DNA of 64,000 nt, from assembly GCA_965370045.1 (NCBI GenBank), contig CBDUSI010000004.1, positions 6,523-70,522 of the forward strand, in the 5' to 3' direction. Made by a program: the position numbers and the translations under genes. This DNA is from CAZONU01 sp965370045 (GTDB lineage Bacteria > Planctomycetota > SZUA-567 > JAKLDR01). This document shows, piece by piece, positions 7,670-15,250 of this stretch. The notes under the pieces are model-generated. The model was not told the origin of the DNA. It saw nothing but the letters and a program-made list of their open reading frames with translations, and searched no databases. The number at the start of each line of letters is the position of its first letter. Position 1 is the stretch's first letter.

Positions 7670-8896
7670 ATGGCGCAGGGGAGGACACCGGTGGAAAAGG
7701 AAGACCGCCAGGACGTTCAGGAGCAGCCCCCGGAAGTCGAGGACGGGACCCCGGAGAGCAGCGAGGCGGACGCCGCGGAAGGCGCCGCTTCCTCCGAGCA
7801 AGCTGAGGAGGTTACTGCCGTGGAAGAGAAGGCCAAAGAGAAAGTCGCCGCTAAAGCCAAGGATGCCCCCAGCAAGGCCTCCGCCGGGGGGGGCGAGGAC
7901 GAGCTGGCCATGGGCCGGGGGTTGGACATCGGCACCTGCAACCTGGTCAGCGCCGCGCAGCGCACCAGCGACGAGACCCTGACCTACCGCTCGCTGCGCA
8001 ACGCCTTCCTCGACGTGGACATCAACGATTTCACCAAGAAGATGCTCACCAAGCTGGGCGTGCAGTACGTTATGCACAACCGGCGCATGTACGTGCTGGG
8101 CTCGCCGGCCTTCGAGCTGGCCAACATCTTCAACCGCGATACGCGGCGGCCGATGTCCTCCGGGCTAATCTCCCCCAACGAGGCCGACGCGCTGCCCATC
8201 ATCCGCCTGCTGATCACCCAGGTGCTGGGCGCGCCGGCCCGCGAGAACGAGCTCTGCTTCTACTCCATCCCCGGCGAGCCGGTCGACTCGCAGATGAACG
8301 TGGTCTATCACCGCGACATCTTCGACGGGTTGCTGCGCAAGCTGGGCTTCCAGCCGCAGCCCATGGCCGAGGGTCACGCGCTGGTCTTCGCGGAGCTGGC
8401 CGACGACGACTTCACCGGCATCGGCATCTCCTGCGGCGCGGGCATGTTCAACATCTGCGTGGCTTACAAGACCGTGCCCGCGGTGGTCTTCTCCACCAGC
8501 CGGGGCGGCGACTGGGTGGACAACAACGCGGCCATGGTCCTGGGCATGAAGGGCCCCCGGGTCACGGCCATCAAGGAGAAGGGCATTGACCTCATGCATC
8601 CCAAGAACCGGGAGGAAGAGGCCATCGTCATCTACTACCGGAACCTGATCAACTACACGCTGGTCAACATCAAGCAGCGCTTCGAGTCCGCCGATGGCGT
8701 GCCCACCTTCCCGGACGCGGTGGACATCGTCTGCTCCGGCGGCACCAGCAAGCCCACGGGCTTCATTGACCTCTTCACGGAGGAGTTCAAGCGCATCGAG
8801 TTCCCGCTGGAGGTCAAGAAGATCCGGCTGGCCGCGGAGCCCCTTAACGCGGTGGCCCAGGGCTGTCTGGTGGCGGCCATGAGCGGAATGGAGTAG
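7670..8896 (+). CDS. Actin-like/Hsp70-fold ATPase with acidic N-terminal extension
   Basis: 408 residues from ATG 7670. AGGGGAGGA at 7677-7685 is well placed for a GTG at 7691, which may be the true start. The first 80 residues are acidic and low in complexity. The ASKHA ATPase fold then begins with the phosphate-1 loop GLDIGTCNLVSA (84-95). Later come a phosphate-2-like GIGISCGAGMFNICV and the adenosine motif IVCSGGTSKPTG. It is neither a clear MreB (no membrane-binding start) nor DnaK (too short, no substrate domain), and it differs from ParM and FtsA as I know them. It directly follows the coiled-coil gene under one strong promoter. A cytoskeletal or positioning role is inferred. A strong GC hairpin follows. 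Confidence 0.8.
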   Translation: MAQGRTPVEKEDRQDVQEQPPEVEDGTPESSEADAAEGAASSEQAEEVTAVEEKAKEKVAAKAKDAPSKASAGGGEDELAMGRGLDIGTCNLVSAAQRTSDETLTYRSLRNAFLDVDINDFTKKMLTKLGVQYVMHNRRMYVLGSPAFELANIFNRDTRRPMSSGLISPNEADALPIIRLLITQVLGAPARENELCFYSIPGEPVDSQMNVVYHRDIFDGLLRKLGFQPQPMAEGHALVFAELADDDFTGIGISCGAGMFNICVAYKTVPAVVFSTSRGGDWVDNNAAMVLGMKGPRVTAIKEKGIDLMHPKNREEEAIVIYYRNLINYTLVNIKQRFESADGVPTFPDAVDIVCSGGTSKPTGFIDLFTEEFKRIEFPLEVKKIRLAAEPLNAVAQGCLVAAMSGME

Positions 8897-8934
8897 CGCT
8901 CGCGGATCTTTCCGCTTTGGATTCAGGGACACAC

Positions 8935-8960
8935 CGGCGGCGGCCAGCGGGCCGCCGCCG
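8935..8960 (+). terminator. GC-rich hairpin terminator after the actin-like gene
   Basis: Perfect 10-base arms CGGCGGCGGC and GCCGCCGCCG with a six-base loop. The downstream T-tract is poor (CGCTTTGCT), so termination strength is uncertain. Confidence 0.5.
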
Positions 8961-8982
8961 CGCTTTGCTCCCCGAATGTCTC

Positions 8983-9011
8983 TTGCGAAACGGCTCCGTT
9001 CGGGCTATCCT
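8983..9011 (+). promoter_or_regulatory. Promoter of the nucleotide-sugar operon
   Basis: TTGCGA at 8983-8988, a 17-base spacer and TATCCT at 9006-9011. The predicted leader has a GAGAGCGAGGA purine-rich ribosome site before ATG 9054. Confidence 0.55.
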
Positions 9012-9053
9012 CCGGCTTCCAGGACAGAAGCGGTTTTCCGCGGAGAGCGAGGA

Positions 9054-10091
9054 ATGAGCGAGTCTGAGAGCGCCGCCCCCCTGCGACTGGCCGTCGCCGG
9101 TCTGGGCGGGTGGGGCAAGAATGTCCTGCGGGCCTTCTCGGGGGTCTCCGGCGCCGGGGTGGCGTGCGTGTGCGACGTGAGCTCCAAAGCGTTGGAGGCC
9201 GCAACTCGCAACTGCCCGGGGGCGGAGCCCACCGCGAGTTACGACGAGGTGCTGGCGGACCCGGCCATCGACGCCGTGGTCCTGGCCACACCTGCGCCGA
9301 CCCACGCGGAGATGGGCGCCAAGGCCCTGTCCGCCGGCAAACACGTCTACGTCGAGAAGCCCATGAGCCTGCGGGCCTCCGAGGCCCGCGAACTGGTGTC
9401 ACTTGCCGGCGAAAAGAACCTTCGGCTGATGGTCGGGCACCTGCTGGAGTATCATCCGGCGGTGGGCGTCCTCAAGGAACTGGTGAGCGGCGGCGAGATC
9501 GGTGATATCCACTACATGTACTGCGAACGGATCAACCTGGGGGTGGTGCGCCGGGACGAGAACGCGCTGTGGTCGCTGGCCCCTCACGATGTCTCGATTA
9601 TCTTGTACCTCTTCGGCGCCGAACCGGAAAGCGTCTCCGCGCGTGGCACCTGCTGCCTGCAGGAGGGCGTGGAGGACGTGGTCTTCACGAACCTGCGCTT
9701 CGCCGACGGGCGCATGGCCCAGATTCACAACTCCTGGCTCGATCCCCACAAGAAACGGCGCATGGTGGTGGTCGGCTCGCGGAAGATGGCGGTCTTCGAC
9801 GACATGAGCGCCACCGAGAAGATCCGCGTCTACGACAAAGGCGCGGAGGTCAAGCGCGGGGCCACCGACGCCATCGAGGCCATCAGCGTGCGCCACGGGG
9901 AAATCCGCATCCCGCTGGTCCCTTCCGCCGAGCCCCTGCGCATCGAGGCCCAGCACTTCGTGGACTGCGTGCGCGAGGGCCGTACCCCGCGCAGCGACGG
10001 CCGCTCCGGCTTGCGGGTGGTCAACGTGCTGGCGGGGGCCACGGAATCCCTGAAGCAGGACGGGGCCCCGGTGAGGATCGCGGACCTGTGA
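9054..10091 (+). CDS. Gfo/Idh/MocA dehydrogenase, WbpB/WlbA-like
   Basis: 345 residues with an N-terminal Rossmann domain (VAGLGGWGKN) and the family motif YVEKPMSL containing the catalytic-region lysine. In the WbpB/WlbA subfamily the enzyme oxidises UDP-GlcNAc uronic acid at C3. The next two genes encode a left-handed beta-helix acetyltransferase and a DegT aminotransferase. This is the dehydrogenase, acetyltransferase and aminotransferase set that makes UDP-2,3-diacetamido-2,3-dideoxy-glucuronic acid for surface polysaccharides. ATG 9054 is preferred over GTG/TTG codons further upstream because the promoter -10 box lies at 9006-9011. The stop overlaps the next start (GTGA). Confidence 0.88.
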   Translation: MSESESAAPLRLAVAGLGGWGKNVLRAFSGVSGAGVACVCDVSSKALEAATRNCPGAEPTASYDEVLADPAIDAVVLATPAPTHAEMGAKALSAGKHVYVEKPMSLRASEARELVSLAGEKNLRLMVGHLLEYHPAVGVLKELVSGGEIGDIHYMYCERINLGVVRRDENALWSLAPHDVSIILYLFGAEPESVSARGTCCLQEGVEDVVFTNLRFADGRMAQIHNSWLDPHKKRRMVVVGSRKMAVFDDMSATEKIRVYDKGAEVKRGATDAIEAISVRHGEIRIPLVPSAEPLRIEAQHFVDCVREGRTPRSDGRSGLRVVNVLAGATESLKQDGAPVRIADL

Positions 10092-10672
10092 GCGGGAAAC
10101 CCCCTTTCGTGCACGAATCCAGCTACGTTGACGACGGCGCAGAGGTGGGCAGCGGCACCAAGGTATGGCATTTCTCGCACGTCATGGCCGGCGCGAAAGT
10201 CGGTGAGCGCTGCGTCATCGGTCAGAACGTGAACATTGGCTCGGGCGCGGTCCTGGGGAGCAACGTCAAGGTCCAGAACAACGTCAGCATCTACGATGAC
10301 GTGGAGATCGAGGACGACGTCTTCTGCGGCCCCTCGATGGTATTCACCAACGTGCTTACCCCCCGCGCGCACGTGAGCCGCAAGAGCGAATACGGCCGCA
10401 CGCTGGTGCGCCGCGGGGCGACGCTCGGCGCCAACTGCACTGTGGTCTGCGGCAACCAGATTGGCCGCTACGCGATGGTCGGCGCCGGCGCGGTGGTCAC
10501 CAGGGACGTTGCCGATTACGCCCTGGTGGTGGGCAATCCCGCGCGAGGGATCGGCTGGGTCTGCAATTGCGGCGAGCGCATTGTCTTCGACGCTGGCGCG
10601 GCTGCCTGCGCGCGCTGCGGCAAGAAGTACCGCCAGAAGAGCGAGACGGAAATCGAGGAGAACAATGGCTGA
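10088..10672 (+). CDS. Left-handed beta-helix acetyltransferase, WbpD-like, with zinc ribbon tail
   Basis: 194 residues from a GTG that overlaps the stop of the dehydrogenase gene. Repeating hexapeptides (IGQNVNIGSGAVLGSNVKVQ, VEIEDDVFCG, VGAGAVVTRDV, VVGNPARGIGW) define a trimeric beta-helix N-acetyltransferase of the WbpD/WlbB/WxcM-N type. It would acetylate the C3 amine of the UDP-sugar, using acetyl-CoA. The C-terminus has CNCGER and CARCGKKY, a CxC/CxxC zinc-ribbon-like tail seen in some members of this group. The stop overlaps the aminotransferase start, so the three genes are translated together. Confidence 0.88.
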   Translation: MSGKPPFVHESSYVDDGAEVGSGTKVWHFSHVMAGAKVGERCVIGQNVNIGSGAVLGSNVKVQNNVSIYDDVEIEDDVFCGPSMVFTNVLTPRAHVSRKSEYGRTLVRRGATLGANCTVVCGNQIGRYAMVGAGAVVTRDVADYALVVGNPARGIGWVCNCGERIVFDAGAAACARCGKKYRQKSETEIEENNG

Positions 10673-11786
10673 GAGCGCGAGCGGCGTCCCGCTTCTGGAC
10701 CTCAAGGCCCAGTACGCGACGATCAAAGAGGAAGTCAAGGCCGCCATCGAGGGAGTGCTGGAAAGCCAGCGTTTCATCGGCGGCCCGGAGATCGAGGGGC
10801 TGGAGTCGGAGCTCGCCGGGTACTCCGGCTGCGAGTGCGGAATAGGAGTGACGTCGGGAACCGACGCGCTGCTCCTCTCGCTGATGGCTTTGGGCGTGGG
10901 GCCCGGTGACGAGGTAATCACCACGCCCTTCACGTTCTTCGCGACCGCGGGCTGCGTCTCCCGCCTGGGGGCCAAGCCGGTTTTCGTGGACATCGAGCCG
11001 GGCGGGTTCAACATCGATCCGGCCAAAGTCGAAGCGGCGGTCACTGACAGGACCAAGGCGATCATCCCCGTGCACCTCTTCGGCCAGTGCGCGGAGATGG
11101 ACCCCATACTGGAGATTGCGAAGAAGCGCAAGTTCCTGGTGATCGAGGACGCCGCCCAGGCCATCGGCTCGGAGTACAAGGGCCGGCGCGCCGGAGCCAT
11201 GGGCACCGTCGGCTGCTTCAGCTTCTTTCCCTCCAAGAACCTGGGTGGGTTCGGCGACGGGGGCATGATCACCACCAACGACCAGGAGCTTGCCGCGAAG
11301 CTCAAGATGCTCCGCAATCACGGCGCGAAACCCAAGTACTACCACGCGCTGGTCGGCGGGAACTTCAGGCTGGACGCCATCCAGGCCGCGATCCTGCGCG
11401 TGAAGCTCAAGCACCTCGACGACTGGAGCGCCGCACGACAGCGGAACGCCGCGCGTTACCGCGAGCTCTTCGCGGGCATGGATGCAGTCAAGTGCCCCGC
11501 CGAGCTTCCCGAACGGCGGCACATATATAACCAGTTCTCGATCCGCGTCCCGCGCCGCGACGAGCTTCGGGCCTATCTCGCCGAAAGGAAGATAGGCTGC
11601 GAGATCTACTACCCGGTGCCGCTACACGTTCAGGAGTGCTTCGCGGACCTGGGCTACGCAAAGGGCGACATGCCCGAGAGCGAGCGGGCCGCCGCCGAAG
11701 TCCTGGCCCTGCCGGTCTATCCGGAGTTGACCGGGGAGCAACAGGGCGTGGTGGTCGACGCGATTGCTGGATTTCTGAGCCACTAA
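10665..11786 (+). CDS. DegT/DnrJ/EryC1/StrS aminotransferase, WbpE-like
   Basis: 373 residues from ATG 10665. PLP-dependent sugar aminotransferase with the phosphate-binding SGTDALLLSL, the Asp of VIEDAAQAIGS and the Schiff-base lysine in FFPSKNLGGFGDGG. Its likely reaction is transfer of an amino group from glutamate to the 3-keto UDP-sugar made by the gene at 9054. Gene order (dehydrogenase, acetyltransferase, aminotransferase) matches wbpB-D-E of Pseudomonas and wlbA-B-C of Bordetella. A 2-epimerase and a UDP-GlcNAc 6-dehydrogenase are not in the window. Confidence 0.9.
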   Translation: MAESASGVPLLDLKAQYATIKEEVKAAIEGVLESQRFIGGPEIEGLESELAGYSGCECGIGVTSGTDALLLSLMALGVGPGDEVITTPFTFFATAGCVSRLGAKPVFVDIEPGGFNIDPAKVEAAVTDRTKAIIPVHLFGQCAEMDPILEIAKKRKFLVIEDAAQAIGSEYKGRRAGAMGTVGCFSFFPSKNLGGFGDGGMITTNDQELAAKLKMLRNHGAKPKYYHALVGGNFRLDAIQAAILRVKLKHLDDWSAARQRNAARYRELFAGMDAVKCPAELPERRHIYNQFSIRVPRRDELRAYLAERKIGCEIYYPVPLHVQECFADLGYAKGDMPESERAAAEVLALPVYPELTGEQQGVVVDAIAGFLSH

Positions 11787-11813
11787 GCGCCCCGGCATTC
11801 ACGGAGAGCTTCG

Positions 11814-12860
11814 ATGAAGGGATGGCAGATAGCACTGCTGGTCGTGGGCTGTTCGGCGCTGGCCGGCACGGGCGTCTATTTCGCGGTCAGGAAAGACCCA
11901 GCCGCGGAGCCGCGCACCGAATCCGACGCCAAGGGCAATGGGGAAGCCTCCACCGCGAAGACGCCCAAGGGCTCCCCGCCCGCGCCGGTGCTTACCGGCA
12001 GGAAGGGCAAGACTTACCGCCACGTGGCCGGGTTCACGTTCTGGTACCCGGACGGGTGGACGGTCAAGGAGAATGGCGACGCCCTGGAGATCGCCCCGGT
12101 TGCCGGAAGGAAGACGGCCGAGGGCCCGGCGATGGTCTACGCCATCATCGGCGACAGCGTTGCCGGCCAGGGCATCAGCACGGGCGCCGACCCGCGCGTC
12201 GCCGCCTACCTGGACAAGGCGATGTTCCAGATTTCCAGAGCAACGCAATGCACGCTGAGCCGCGGCCGGGGCACCACCACCGTGAAGATGAGTTCCGGGC
12301 AGGGCGCCCTGTACGAGTGGAACGGGACTGATCATAAGCGGCAGGCGGTCCAGGTGCGGGCCTACGCCTGCGTCCTGAAGGGCTGGGGAATCGCCCTGCT
12401 GGCTATTGGCCGCAAGGCAGGGGTGGAGGCCGCTGACCCGCGGACCCGCAAGATATTTGCCTCCTTCAACGTCGGTGCGGGACAGAAGGACGCCGCGCTG
12501 GCGGGTTCATGGCGGCTGCGCTCCACGTATTCGCTGCGCAACGAGTCGCCCTTCGAAACCGACTGGTCACGGGCGCAAATGGTTTCGGAATCGCAGAGCT
12601 ACCTGCGCTTCAACGCAGACGGCACCTGGAAGCGCCTCGACAAGCACCACATGCTGGTCGGCGCCGGCGGGGTCTGGCTCGAGAGCAAGGAAGACAAGAC
12701 CAGCGAAGGCACCTGGAACGCCGGGGACGGGACGCTGTTCATGTTGTGGAAGGACGGCTCTTGGAACGACTTCAAGTATCGCGTTGGCGGCGCGGGTGCC
12801 GCTCGCCGCCTGCGCCTGGTATCCGGCAAGCGCGGGGAAGTCTGGGCCCCGGCGAAGTAG
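11814..12860 (+). CDS. Exported or membrane-anchored protein with lipocalin-like C-terminal domain
   Basis: 348 residues. One N-terminal hydrophobic segment (about 5-25) precedes a charged, Pro/Lys-rich linker, so the protein is exported and probably stays anchored. Residues about 65-225 form a domain starting with HVAGFTFWYPDGWTV, similar to PsbP/LpqN-like folds that open with 'F.. PxGW'. Residues about 235-345 contain GSWRLRST, YLRFNADGTWKR and SEGTWNAGDG, the pattern of lipocalin-like domains. No catalytic motif is evident. It lies 27 bases after the aminotransferase and may be co-transcribed. Function unknown. Confidence 0.7.
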   Translation: MKGWQIALLVVGCSALAGTGVYFAVRKDPAAEPRTESDAKGNGEASTAKTPKGSPPAPVLTGRKGKTYRHVAGFTFWYPDGWTVKENGDALEIAPVAGRKTAEGPAMVYAIIGDSVAGQGISTGADPRVAAYLDKAMFQISRATQCTLSRGRGTTTVKMSSGQGALYEWNGTDHKRQAVQVRAYACVLKGWGIALLAIGRKAGVEAADPRTRKIFASFNVGAGQKDAALAGSWRLRSTYSLRNESPFETDWSRAQMVSESQSYLRFNADGTWKRLDKHHMLVGAGGVWLESKEDKTSEGTWNAGDGTLFMLWKDGSWNDFKYRVGGAGAARRLRLVSGKRGEVWAPAK

Positions 12861-12910
12861 ACACCGAACGGTGCACAGCCGTCAGCGCTGCTCCTGGATC
12901 AGGAATTGCC

Positions 12911-12939
12911 TTGACGAGCGCAGGTGCGCTTTCTATGGT
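12911..12939 (+). promoter_or_regulatory. Promoter of first sugar ABC operon
   Basis: TTGACG at 12911-12916, a 17-base spacer and TATGGT at 12934-12939. It lies within the upstream extension of the next reading frame, so translation must start downstream, at GTG 12981. Confidence 0.55.
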
Positions 12940-12980
12940 GGGTTCGGGGGGAGAGCAAAGCGGGAGACGTATCCGCCGCC

Positions 12981-14330
12981 GTGAGAGCGATAAGGCTTCC
13001 TCATATCGTCCTGGCCGGGCTGGTGGCCCTGGCGGTGACCATCGCGGTCGCCGAGCTCTGGATGTACCGCACGCCGGCCCGCTCCGACGGCCGGGTGGAG
13101 ATCACCTACTGGGAGAAGTGGAGCGGGTTCGAGTTCGACGCCATCCGCAGCGCGGTGGACGCCTATAACGACGGGCAGGGCGGGAAGGACGGCGTCTATG
13201 TCCACTTGGTCAACGTCTCCCAGGTGGATCGCAAGACCATGCTGGCCATTGCCGGGGGGAATCCTCCCGACCTGGCCGGCAACTGGGCCATACACGTTGC
13301 GCCCTTCGCCGAGAAGAAGGCGCTGACCTGCCTGGACGGCTTCATCGCGCGCGACAAGTTTCCGCTGGAGGACTACGTCCCGCCATATTTGGAAACGTGC
13401 CGCTACGCAAAGAAGCTCTGGGCCCTGCCCATCGTGCCAGCGACCACGGCGCTTTTCTACAATCGCAAGATGTTCCGCGAGGCGGGATTGACGCGCCCGC
13501 CGCGGACCATTCAGGAGCTTGACGAGTTCGCCCGCAAGATCGACAAGTTCGACGAAGACGGCAAACTGCTGCGCATGGGCTTCCTGCACACCGAACCGGG
13601 CTGGTGGAAGTGGTCATGGGGCTACTACTTCGGCGGGCGCATCACCGACGGGAACGGCAAGGTGCTGCCCGACCCGGCGCCCTGGGTCAAGTCCCTGGAG
13701 TGGGCGGGCCGCTACGCGGAGCACTACGGGCGCGACAAGCTGGGCAACATCAAGAGCGGCTTCGGGGATTTCGACTCGCCGCAGAACGCCTTCATAGCCG
13801 GCAAGGTGGGCATGGTCATCCAGGGCGTGTGGATGCCCAACTTCATCAACCGCTACAACCGCGGGCTGGAGTACGGCGTGGCTCCCTTCCCGTCCGAGAA
13901 GCCGCTGCCGGAGGGGCACCCCGTCACCCAGGTGGAGACCGACGTGATCACCATGCCCGCGGGCTGCCCGCATCCCGAGGAGGCCTGGAAGTTCATGAAG
14001 TGGCTGGCCGGGCCGGAGGGCGCGGGGATACTCTGCCTGGGGCAGGGCAAGCACACCTGCCTCCGAGACTTGCCGGAAGACTTCAAGAAGAAGAACCCCA
14101 ACCCGCACATCGGATTCTTTCACAAGCTGGCTTTCAGCCGCAACGCCTACGTCTGCGGACGTTTCCCTATTTACTCGGAGTTCCGCCGGGAGATGGGCAA
14201 CGCCTTCGACCGGGTATGGCAGAGCGAGGAGGTCGCGCCCAAGGACGCCATCAGGAACGCCCAGAAGCGGATCCAGGAGGCCCTGGACCGGAACTTTCGC
14301 AGGACCGAGCGCAGGCCGCCGGCGCAGTAG
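12981..14330 (+). CDS. Sugar ABC transporter substrate-binding protein
   Basis: 449 residues. Family 1 extracellular solute-binding protein with a basic N-terminus and hydrophobic signal/anchor (about 6-25) and no lipobox cysteine, so it may stay tethered. ITYWEKWSGFE, LWALPIVPATTALFYNRKMF, the GKVGMVIQG segment and PEEAWKFMKWLAGPEG are standard features of carbohydrate-binding components. Two permeases and an ATPase follow in order, giving a complete importer. The sugar cannot be deduced. The GTG start at 12981 was chosen because the promoter -10 box is at 12934-12939; the ribosome site (GGGAG, 12962-12966) is rather distant. Confidence 0.88.
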   Translation: MRAIRLPHIVLAGLVALAVTIAVAELWMYRTPARSDGRVEITYWEKWSGFEFDAIRSAVDAYNDGQGGKDGVYVHLVNVSQVDRKTMLAIAGGNPPDLAGNWAIHVAPFAEKKALTCLDGFIARDKFPLEDYVPPYLETCRYAKKLWALPIVPATTALFYNRKMFREAGLTRPPRTIQELDEFARKIDKFDEDGKLLRMGFLHTEPGWWKWSWGYYFGGRITDGNGKVLPDPAPWVKSLEWAGRYAEHYGRDKLGNIKSGFGDFDSPQNAFIAGKVGMVIQGVWMPNFINRYNRGLEYGVAPFPSEKPLPEGHPVTQVETDVITMPAGCPHPEEAWKFMKWLAGPEGAGILCLGQGKHTCLRDLPEDFKKKNPNPHIGFFHKLAFSRNAYVCGRFPIYSEFRREMGNAFDRVWQSEEVAPKDAIRNAQKRIQEALDRNFRRTERRPPAQ

Positions 14331-14341
14331 GGGAGGGGAGT

Positions 14342-15250
14342 TTGAGCCGCCGCAAGAACCTCATCGGGCTGCTCTTCGTCTCGCCGTGGCTCTTCGGCCT
14401 GGCGGTGCTGATCGCCTACCCGTTCCTGGCCTCGCTCTTCTACAGCTTCACCGATTACTCCGTGCTCCAGGACCCGCAATGGACCGGCGCTGAGAATATC
14501 ACGACGCTGGCGGGAGACAGCGTCTTCTGGCAATCGCTCAAAGTGGTGCTGCTCTTCGCGCTCTTCTCCATACCGCTTGCGGTGGTGGCGGCCCTCTCGC
14601 TGGCCATCATGCTGTCAGCCGGCAAGCGGGGAGTGTCCGCCTACCGGGCCATCTACTACCTGCCGCAGCTGACGCCCACCGTGGTTGTGGCCATCCTGTG
14701 GGTGTGGCTCTTCAACGCCGATTTCGGGCTGGTCAACCACATCCTGCGCGTACCCCTGGACGCCATCAACGCGATCTTCGGCTCGGAGCTGACGCCTCCC
14801 GGCTGGCTGGCCAGCTCCAAGTGGGCACTGTGGGCGCTGGTCTTCATGAGCGTGTGGCAGGTGGGGCAGATGACAGTGATTTACCTGGCCAAGATCCAGG
14901 ACGTGTCCCAGGAGCTCTACGAGGCCGCGGAGTTGGACGGCGCCGGCTTCTGGAGCAAGCTGCGGCACGTCACCCTGCCGCAGATCTCCCCGATAATCCT
15001 CTTCAACGTGGTCATGGCCATCATCGGCGCCTTTCAGGTGTTCACCGAGCCGTACATCATGACTCAGGGAGGCCCGGCGCGGGCCACGCACTTCCTGTCG
15101 CTGTACATCTTCGAGCTGGCCTTCCTCGACTACCGCATGGGCTACGCCTGCGCCGTGGCCCTGGTGCTTTTCTTGGTGATCCTGGGACTCACGCTTCTGG
15201 CGCTGCGCATCGCGCGCGGGCGGGTGTATTATGCGAGCAAAGAAGGATAA
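14342..15250 (+). CDS. Sugar ABC transporter permease, MalF-like
   Basis: 302 residues with six predicted membrane helices. The cytoplasmic EAA loop LYEAAELDGAGFWSKLRHVTLP couples to the ATPase. The TTG at 14342 is preceded by GGGAGGGGAG, an excellent ribosome site, whereas the open frame upstream overlaps the binding-protein gene in another frame. TQGGPARATHFLSLYIFELAF is the usual C-terminal helix region of MalF/UgpA-type permeases. The 3' end overlaps the next permease gene by 20 bases. Confidence 0.9.
   Translation: MSRRKNLIGLLFVSPWLFGLAVLIAYPFLASLFYSFTDYSVLQDPQWTGAENITTLAGDSVFWQSLKVVLLFALFSIPLAVVAALSLAIMLSAGKRGVSAYRAIYYLPQLTPTVVVAILWVWLFNADFGLVNHILRVPLDAINAIFGSELTPPGWLASSKWALWALVFMSVWQVGQMTVIYLAKIQDVSQELYEAAELDGAGFWSKLRHVTLPQISPIILFNVVMAIIGAFQVFTEPYIMTQGGPARATHFLSLYIFELAFLDYRMGYACAVALVLFLVILGLTLLALRIARGRVYYASKEG

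Noticed and set aside
6062..8077. A 671-residue open frame on the minus strand
   Set aside because: It is antisense to the coiled-coil and actin-like genes. Its Leu/Ala/Gly-rich composition is the usual shadow of GC-rich codons, and there is no ribosome site.
12924..12980. Upstream GTG 12924 as start of the binding-protein gene
   Set aside because: A TTGACG-N17-TATGGT promoter spans 12911-12939, so this codon would precede the transcript start.
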